DNA from: Actinomycetota bacterium
GTDB lineage: Bacteria > Actinomycetota > Acidimicrobiia > Acidimicrobiales > AC-14
Reading direction: 5' to 3'
Length of the DNA stretch: 64,000 nt
Assembly (NCBI GenBank): GCA_005888325.1
Contig: VAWU01000072.1
Location: 1-64,000, forward strand
The notes beneath the pieces are model-generated. The model was given only the letters and a program-made list of their open reading frames with translations, had not been told where the DNA came from and searched no databases. Every line of letters starts with the position of its first letter. The stretch's first letter is position 1. The translations under genes were made by a program, and so were the position numbers. Shown here piece after piece: positions 59,082 through 64,000 of the stretch.

Positions 59082-60056
59082 CTACGGCTGGCTGACGGGC
59101 AGCCGCGCCTCCAGGCAGTCACGGAGGAAGTCGAAGAGCCGCGGGAAGAAGTGCCCGGCGACCGACGGCAGGGCGATGCACCCGTGCGGCGTCTCGGGGT
59201 ACACGAGCAACTCACTCCGATTGCCCGCAACCTCCCAACGCGCCGCCATGAACAGGGTGTCGTCGAGCAGATGGTCGTTGCTACCGACGGAGAACAGCGC
59301 GGGCGGCATCCCGCGCAGGTCGGCGTAGAGCGGTGAGACGTCGGGATCGCGGCGCTTCTCATCGGACATCCCGGGCAGGAAGAGGTCGAGCGGGAAGCCG
59401 GTGCCGTCGAGGATGTCGGAGCCGGGCGCGATCCCCACGCCCCGCTGGCTGGGCGTGCGCGAAAGGTCGTACGCGCCGAACACCAGGTTCGCGCCGAGGA
59501 AGCGATCGGCCGCCCGATGTCTGTCGCGCATGCGGAGCAAGGTGACCGCGGCGAGGTGCGCGCCGGCCGACTCGCCGGCGATGAGCAGTCGATCGGAGCC
59601 GAACTCCTCGGCCCCGTGGTCGAGCAACCAGCGAGCCGCCGCCTCGCAATCGTCCGGACCGGCGGGATACGGGTGCTCCGGTGCAAGGCGGTAGTCGACG
59701 CTCACGACTGCGACGTGGCACGTCTCGACGATGATCTCGTGGAGCAGATCCATCATCTCGGGTGAGCCCGCCATCCACGCGCCGCCGTGGATGTGGAGCA
59801 GCACGCCGTCTGGCTGCTCGTGCGCGAACGTGCGAAGCCGGATCGGCCCGGCGGGTCCCTCGATCATGCGGTCGACCGCCCGGTCGGAGGGCCCGCCGCC
59901 CAGCTGCGAGGCGCGGACGGCTGCGACCCGCTCCTCGACTGGCAACGTCGCCGTATCAGCCTCCCGCCACGGGATGGTGGCGATGAAGGCCTTCGCCTCG
60001 TCCCGCAGCTGCGGTCGGAGCGCATCGAGCTCATCGTCCCAGAGCGCCATGGCCAC
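59082..60056 (-). CDS. HSL-family (IV) alpha/beta hydrolase, esterase
   Basis: 324 residues (GTG 60056 or ATG 60050). Oxyanion motif HIHGGAWMAGSP, nucleophile elbow IAGESAGAHLA (Ser), Asp in FSVGSNDHLLDD and His in YPETPHGC complete the hormone-sensitive-lipase-type triad. Single-domain, cytoplasmic, no signal peptide. Family IV enzymes hydrolyse short- or medium-chain acyl or acetyl esters. It is in a catabolic neighbourhood with epoxide hydrolase, methyltransferase and LLM oxidoreductase. Substrate unknown. Confidence 0.92.
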   Translation of the reverse strand: MAMALWDDELDALRPQLRDEAKAFIATIPWREADTATLPVEERVAAVRASQLGGGPSDRAVDRMIEGPAGPIRLRTFAHEQPDGVLLHIHGGAWMAGSPEMMDLLHEIIVETCHVAVVSVDYRLAPEHPYPAGPDDCEAAARWLLDHGAEEFGSDRLLIAGESAGAHLAAVTLLRMRDRHRAADRFLGANLVFGAYDLSRTPSQRGVGIAPGSDILDGTGFPLDLFLPGMSDEKRRDPDVSPLYADLRGMPPALFSVGSNDHLLDDTLFMAARWEVAGNRSELLVYPETPHGCIALPSVAGHFFPRLFDFLRDCLEARLPVSQP

Positions 60057-60110
60057 CGAGCCTAGGACAGATAGCAGCTCGTCTTACGAGCGGAGCGGCC
60101 GTTCTGCGCT

Positions 60111-60731
60111 CTATTCCTGCGAGTCGGATGTGAGTCGGTGGGAGCCAACGGCGACGCGCTCACGGACGAGCCTCGCGGTCTCGTCGGGTGTCTGTCGGCT
60201 GCTGTCGAGCACGAACGCTTCGAACGTCCCGAGCCCAGAGAACTCGGCGTACATCTTCCGCACCGGTCCGTCATCAGTGAGCGCAGGCGCACCCCGGCCA
60301 CGTGCACGGTCGACGGCAATCGACTCGTCGGGACGCAACACGATGTAGTGCAGCGATAGATCGCCCTCGGCGGTGAGTTTCCGGAAGACCCCGATGAACC
60401 ATGGACCGACGATGCCATCGACAATGACGTGGTATCCGGCGCGCGCGTAGCCGCTGGCCGCCTGGGCAACGATGTGCATGACGAGCTCGTTCTGCTTCGT
60501 GGACTCGGGGAGATACGGCGCGATTCGTCCGTTGCGGATGTAGTTCCAGAAGTCGTCGGAGTGCAGATGAACGCTGGGCGACAGCGCATCGGCGATGAGT
60601 CGTGCCACCGTGGTCTTCCCCGCGCCTGGCGGCCCGGTCACGACGATCAAATTTCCGTGCGTCACCTGCACAGGATGCCCGCTCGGCGCTCGCTCTGGCG
60701 CATTGACCGGAACGCTGAGGGGGTCATCCAC
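60111..60731 (-). CDS. P-loop NTPase/kinase (AAA-type, small)
   Basis: 206 residues. Walker A GPPGAGKTTVARLIAD, then HLHSDDFWNYIRNGRIAPYLPEST (acidic substrate-side region), a Walker B-like VIVDGIVG, and lid-like SIAVDRARGRGAPALTDDGPVRKM. This is the pattern of small nucleoside/nucleotide or sugar kinases rather than AAA+ machines, and resembles the chloramphenicol-phosphotransferase-like group. Start ATG 60731 is chosen; a later GTG at 60665 would remove the non-conserved lead. Substrate unknown. Confidence 0.8.
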   Translation of the reverse strand: MDDPLSVPVNAPERAPSGHPVQVTHGNLIVVTGPPGAGKTTVARLIADALSPSVHLHSDDFWNYIRNGRIAPYLPESTKQNELVMHIVAQAASGYARAGYHVIVDGIVGPWFIGVFRKLTAEGDLSLHYIVLRPDESIAVDRARGRGAPALTDDGPVRKMYAEFSGLGTFEAFVLDSSRQTPDETARLVRERVAVGSHRLTSDSQE

Positions 60732-61027
60732 AACGCGAGCACCTTGTGTGGGTATTCCGACTCATTTGACCTCGCCCGCATCCCGTGCAAGACCTGACAT
60801 CGGCGCGACCTGCTCGCGCTGAACGAGGGAGGGTGCATTTGGGCCGGCTCGCCAGAATCACAGTCGCGCTGCTCAGCGCGTTGGGAATCCTCGGGAACTT
60901 CCCGACGGCCGATGAGGTGGGCCGGGCGAGAGTTCGGGCGCGCTGTGCGCCACGGGCGACGTTGCCCGGGCGGGACGTAGTCGAACGCGTTACCAGGTTC
61001 CCGCGTTGCGATGAGAGTCGCCGATCC

Positions 61028-61873
61028 TCACGCCTTGGTCGCGGAGATCAGCCATGCGCCGCTGCCGAACCGAACCCCCTCGGGGGTTTCGTGCGCCCGG
61101 AGTGCTGCTCTGAGCTGCTCGTGGGCCGCAGCTTTGGTGTCGGCGTCGAGCCCGTCCGAGAGTCCCTTTACGATCCCAATCTCACCGACGAACTCATACG
61201 CCGCCTCGGCGTCGGCGCCGAACCAGACGGGTTCTTCGATGGATGTGAAACCGATCGACTCGAAGCCGGCGCCTGCGAGCAGCCCGCGCACATCGTCCTG
61301 GTCGGCGAGCGCCATCGGGCCCGGCGCCCCAGCCGGCGGCATGGGGAGGTCCCGGCCAGCGGCCAAGGTCTCACGCACGGTCATGATCCACTCGTTCTTC
61401 CTGATGTCCTGCCACGCCAGCATGGCCAGCCGGCCGCCCGAACGGAGCGCCGACGCGATGTTCGTGAAGGCGGCCGTTCGGTCGTCGAAGAACATCACGC
61501 CGAATCGGCTGATCGCGATATCGAAGGTACCGGGATCGAACGCGTACACCTGCGCGTCAGCTTGTCGAAAGTCGACGTTCGGGACGCCTTCCGCGGTAGC
61601 GCGGCGTCGGGCGACGGCGAGCATCGAGGAAGACAGGTCGACGCCGAGCGCAGATCCTTCGTGCGCCAGACGCGCCGCGTCGCGGGTTGACTGCCCGCAG
61701 CCGCAGCCGATGTCGAGCACTTGGTCGGCGCGCCCGATCGGGTCGGTCTCCAGGAACCGGGCCCAGATCGACCGGCTCGTGTCGTCGTACTCGTCCGCAA
61801 ACTGCGTCCACTGGTCACCCTCCTCACCATCCCAGGCTCTTGCCATGTCGGCGTTGGCGATTTCTTCGGACAC
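61028..61873 (-). CDS. Class I SAM-dependent methyltransferase
   Basis: 281 residues from GTG 61873, with SD GGAAGGAG ahead. Motif I VLDIGCGCGQSTRDAARLA, SALGVDLSSSMLAVARRRA (acidic ribose contact), VDFRQADAQVY, and FDIAISRFGVMFFDDRTAAFTNIASALRSGGRLAMLAWQD give a complete UbiE/Methyltransf_25-type fold; the Tyr/Trp-rich C-terminal part forms the acceptor side. A longer upstream open frame is rejected because of the SD at 61873. Acceptor unknown. Convergent with no gene directly, 296 bases from the kinase. Confidence 0.88.
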   Translation of the reverse strand: MSEEIANADMARAWDGEEGDQWTQFADEYDDTSRSIWARFLETDPIGRADQVLDIGCGCGQSTRDAARLAHEGSALGVDLSSSMLAVARRRATAEGVPNVDFRQADAQVYAFDPGTFDIAISRFGVMFFDDRTAAFTNIASALRSGGRLAMLAWQDIRKNEWIMTVRETLAAGRDLPMPPAGAPGPMALADQDDVRGLLAGAGFESIGFTSIEEPVWFGADAEAAYEFVGEIGIVKGLSDGLDADTKAAAHEQLRAALRAHETPEGVRFGSGAWLISATKA

Positions 61874-62201
61874 GTGCAGCTCCTTCCGAGTGCGATCAGG
61901 TCCAGGCCGGATGCGAGCCGAGCGGCAGATCGGTATCGATGTAAGCGGTCGCGTCGTCTCAGGTTTCGCTCCCAAGATACCGAGTGGTTCGCGCGATCCG
62001 AATCGTCGATCTACTTGGCGGGTACCGGGGGCAGCCGCCGACATCGTGGTCGCGACAGATGAGTCATTCGGCTTCGGACGTCCAGAGTCGGTACCTCGGA
62101 GGCGAACTGATGCGGGTGGCCGTATGTTGACGCCCAAAGCCACGCCCGCTCGTCACCGCGAGCCGGATGTTGGACTACTCATCTTTGCGCGATGGCGCCC
62201 G
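61874..62201. other. Intergenic, no gene recognised
   Basis: About 328 bases upstream of the methyltransferase. Open frames here lack coding character or known motifs. It probably holds the methyltransferase promoter; nothing else is recognised. Confidence 0.5.
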
Positions 62202-62513
62202 TCAGAGTGATCGAGAATGTGCCGGGCTGAAGGAGGGACCGAAGACGGCCACGCCGTCAAAACTTCCTTCGCCGGTGGCCCCGCTGAATCGCCCGGTTCC
62301 CCTCACTACGTGCCAGTGTCCGGTGCCATGCATAGAAGTCGGTCCGACCGGACAGGCCAAATCGTCGGATTCGATAACCAGTTGATCGCCATTGGCTCCG
62401 GATAGTCCAAACGAGGCGGCCGTCACCACTATGGTCACGAAAGCACCGGCTCGAAGAGCTGCGGCGAGCGTCGCGGCGGCGTGTCTTGGGACCTCGACCA
62501 TATTCCCCCCCAC
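62202..62513 (-). CDS. Short exported protein, possibly a truncated barrel-type domain
   Basis: 103 residues. A basic/hydrophobic N-terminus (AATLAAALRAGAFVTIVVTAA) resembles a signal peptide. The rest includes GTGHWHVVRGTGRFSGATGEGSFDG, which matches the G-x-G-x-F-x-G-A-T-G-x-G strand turn of allene-oxide-cyclase-like or other secreted barrel domains, then it stops after 20 residues. A full domain would be longer, so it may be truncated or a decayed remnant. Surroundings have lower coding density. Low confidence that it is expressed. Confidence 0.42.
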   Translation of the reverse strand: MGGNMVEVPRHAAATLAAALRAGAFVTIVVTAASFGLSGANGDQLVIESDDLACPVGPTSMHGTGHWHVVRGTGRFSGATGEGSFDGVAVFGPSFSPAHSRSL

Positions 62514-62819
62514 TCATCCAAAACCCGCCGCAGCGAGTGTCACACATACTGGGCGTTGGCCACAAAGGACCGCGCGTCCTTGATCGGTTGGCTCAGCGCC
62601 TTGACAGTGCCTTGACAGAGGCGCAACGAGCACCGAATGCCCGCTGGGCGCTCGCTCTGCGCCTCGGTCGGATAGGCCCTAGCATCGATCGAAACTGCGC
62701 CTGAGTCCCAGTTGACGCGATCCTCGCTCGCTCGATCGTTAGTTGCGATTCCGGGCTACGCCTCTCGGTAAACGCGCCACTGGTAGTAGAAGTCTCCCGA
62801 GGGAAGGTGAGGTGGTCTC
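62514..62819. other. Intergenic with a repeated TTGACA element
   Basis: About 306 bases without a convincing gene. It contains an 11-bp-period direct repeat flanked by inverted arms (see the repeat entry) and leads into the LLM gene. No tRNA or terminator is recognised. Confidence 0.5.
62596..62624. repeat. Direct repeat GCCTTGACAG x2 within GCGCC/GGCGC arms
   Basis: GCCTTGACAG at 62598-62607 and again at 62609-62618, flanked by GCGCC (62596-62600) and GGCGC (62620-62624). Both repeats contain TTGACA, a -35-like hexamer, but no matching -10 is clear at 17 bases. Confidence 0.6.
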
Positions 62820-63722
62820 GTGGACATCGGCATAGGAATCGGTGGTCAGACCGTCGACGAGGTCGTCGCCCAAGCGCAGAGGGCGGGCGCGGAGGGCTTC
62901 GCCTCAGCGTGGACGGCGAACATCTTCGGTCTCGACGCCATCACCACCCTGGCGATCGCGGGCCGCGCCGTCCCCGGCCTTCATCTCGGCACCGCCGTCG
63001 TACCGACGTTTCCCCGGCATCCACACGCAATGGCCCAGCAGGCGATGACCGCGTGGGACGCGACGGGCGGGCGCTTCACCCTCGGTATCGGCCTTTCGCA
63101 CCAAATCGTGATCGAGACGATGTTCGGACTCTCGTACGACAAACCCGCAGCACACATGCGCGAGTACCTCGCGGTGCTGCTGCCGCTCCTCCGCGATGGC
63201 AACGTCTCGTTCGACGGAGACCTGTATCGCGTACACGCGCCGCTCGAAAGAGCCGGCAACCAGGAGGGTCCGCCCGTGCTCGTCGCGGCCATGGCGCCCG
63301 TCATGCTTCGACTGGCCGGGGAGGTGGCCGACGGCACCCTGCTCTGGATGACCGGACCCAAGACCGTGGCCAACCACGTCGCTCCTCGGATACACAAGGC
63401 GGCGGCCGACGCTGGCCGTGCTGCGCCGCAGATCGTCGCTGCCCTGCCCATCGCCGTTACCACCGACATCGACGCTGCGAAGCAACAGGCGGCCTCGACG
63501 TTCGAGATCTACGGGGGACTGCCGTCCTACCGCGCCATGCTCGATGCCGAAGGTGCGGCCGGTCCCGCCGACGTTGCCATCGTTGGCGATGAAGCCGCCG
63601 TGGCCGCTGGCGTACAGGAGATGGCCGACGCCGGCGTCACCGAGTTCAGCGCCTCCTGCTTCGGAGACCGCGACACGATTCGTCGCACCACAGCGCTGCT
63701 GAAGGAACTCCGCTCGACCTGA
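62820..63722 (+). CDS. LLM-class F420-dependent oxidoreductase
   Basis: 300 residues, GTG start. The luciferase-like barrel is clear: MDIGIGIGGQTVDEVV, FASAWTANIFGLDAITTLAIAG, VPTFPRHPHAMAQQAMTAWDATGGRFTLGIGLSH, PVLVAAMAPVMLRLAGEVADGTLLWMTGP, and EFSASCFGD. This form, with the IGxGGQ start, is the F420-associated LLM subgroup common in actinomycetes. It reduces or oxidises a small organic molecule with F420. It stands alone after a 306-base spacer, so it probably has its own promoter. Confidence 0.9.
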   Translation: MDIGIGIGGQTVDEVVAQAQRAGAEGFASAWTANIFGLDAITTLAIAGRAVPGLHLGTAVVPTFPRHPHAMAQQAMTAWDATGGRFTLGIGLSHQIVIETMFGLSYDKPAAHMREYLAVLLPLLRDGNVSFDGDLYRVHAPLERAGNQEGPPVLVAAMAPVMLRLAGEVADGTLLWMTGPKTVANHVAPRIHKAAADAGRAAPQIVAALPIAVTTDIDAAKQQAASTFEIYGGLPSYRAMLDAEGAAGPADVAIVGDEAAVAAGVQEMADAGVTEFSASCFGDRDTIRRTTALLKELRST

Positions 63723-63824
63723 TGCCGTCCTGGCAACTCACACTCTGATGACGAGTTTGCCTTGGGCGTGACCTTCGCTCGAAGGCAGGCCTCGCGCGTC
63801 ACGTTGACGCGGCAGTCAGCTCTC

Positions 63825-63926
63825 TTAAGGAGAGGGGGACCCAAAGTCACCGTCGAAGTCGGACGACGTGATGACGCCGAAGCCCTGATCCTCGTCCCAC
63901 CATCGCGTGATGCCACGGTGACGCAT
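63825..63926 (-). pseudogene. Cold-shock-domain-like N-terminal fragment
   Basis: From ATG 63926 a 33-residue peptide: RHRGITRWWDEDQGFGVITS, then SDFDGDFGSPSP and stop. The opening matches the cold-shock-domain strand pattern (K/R-W-W/F-x-x-x-x-G-F-G-x-I), with WW-DEDQGFGVI in place. A normal CSD needs about 65 residues with VFVH, which is missing. Either a truncated cold-shock gene or a small relic; the rest of the domain is not found downstream in the same or shifted frames that I can see. Confidence 0.4.
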
Positions 63927-64000
63927 CTCCACATCGTGCCCGATCGCAGAACGCCAGCGGCAGATTCGTGCCTCCAGACCTACTGCTCGGGTCGGGCGAC

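Noticed and set aside
60891-60905. Near-perfect palindrome TCGGGAACTTCCCGA
   Set aside because: Not close to any gene start; may be chance in GC-rich DNA.
60785-61027. TTG-started peptide with hydrophobic start (LARITVALLSALGILG)
   Set aside because: It has a possible SD, but the frame continues antisense through the methyltransferase without any family match; judged fortuitous.
63733-63763. Imperfect hairpin GGCAACTC...GAGTTTGCC after the last LLM gene
   Set aside because: Bulged stem and long loop, so terminator support is too weak.

Overview
The window is GC-rich, densely coded DNA from an actinomycete-like chromosome. Evidence: frequent GTG/TTG starts, many 4-base stop/start overlaps, F420/LLM-type oxidoreductases, DUF3558-like and other lipoproteins, an actinobacterial-type xylose isomerase and a DinB-MOSC fusion. 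An uncultured soil or freshwater Actinomycetota lineage (for example Acidimicrobiia) fits best, but this is inference. I recognised no rRNA, tRNA, CRISPR array, IS element or phage gene. Several frameshifts (29-30 kb and near 50.7 kb) mean that either the assembly has small errors or some genes are decaying.

Layout. 1-8.2 kb: end of a membrane protein, a GT39-type glycosyltransferase, xylose isomerase, PPK2 polyphosphate kinase, a P460-like c-heme lipoprotein, two small lipoproteins, a secreted beta-helix protein with a His/Asp tail, and a CrtI-like FAD oxidoreductase carrying a five-copy 27-bp minisatellite. 8.2-18.6 kb (minus): a catabolic run of LLM monooxygenase, D-aminoacylase-like amidohydrolase, Rieske oxygenase, aldehyde dehydrogenase, a membrane spermidine-synthase-like protein, and a thiolase/DUF35 pair, preceded by a KstR-like palindrome. 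18.8-26 kb: a GAF-GGDEF-EAL protein, an FGGY kinase next to a sphingosine-1-phosphate-lyase-like enzyme, and a PQQ-type sugar dehydrogenase.

26-36 kb: small secreted and beta-propeller lipoproteins; a membrane redox cassette (Ser/Thr/Ala-rich secreted protein, ApbE flavin transferase, ferric-reductase-like cytochrome b) with three apparent -1 frameshifts; an AraC regulator divergent from a VOC protein; DinB-MOSC; and an atypical NRAMP transporter followed by two PRC-barrel-like proteins. 35.9-42.9 kb: a beta-helix/RTX secreted protein divergent from a two-component system that runs into a PVA-dehydrogenase-like propeller lipoprotein and an overlapping LpqC/oxidised-PVA-hydrolase-like esterase. 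This is the best candidate here for a regulated extracellular polymer-attack unit.

42.9-50.1 kb: a second catabolic cluster (P450, two amidohydrolases, acetoacetate-decarboxylase-family protein, SDR, TetR) divergent from a solute-binding protein with no signal peptide. 50.3-58.5 kb: a frameshifted HNH lipoprotein, a membrane protein, a divergent pair of c-di-GMP enzymes (EAL-only and PAS-GGDEF-EAL), small secreted proteins and an O-antigen-ligase/TPR protein. 58.6-64 kb: limonene-epoxide-hydrolase-like enzyme, HSL-type hydrolase, P-loop kinase, methyltransferase, an F420-type LLM enzyme and a cold-shock-like fragment, with sparser coding and longer spacers than elsewhere.
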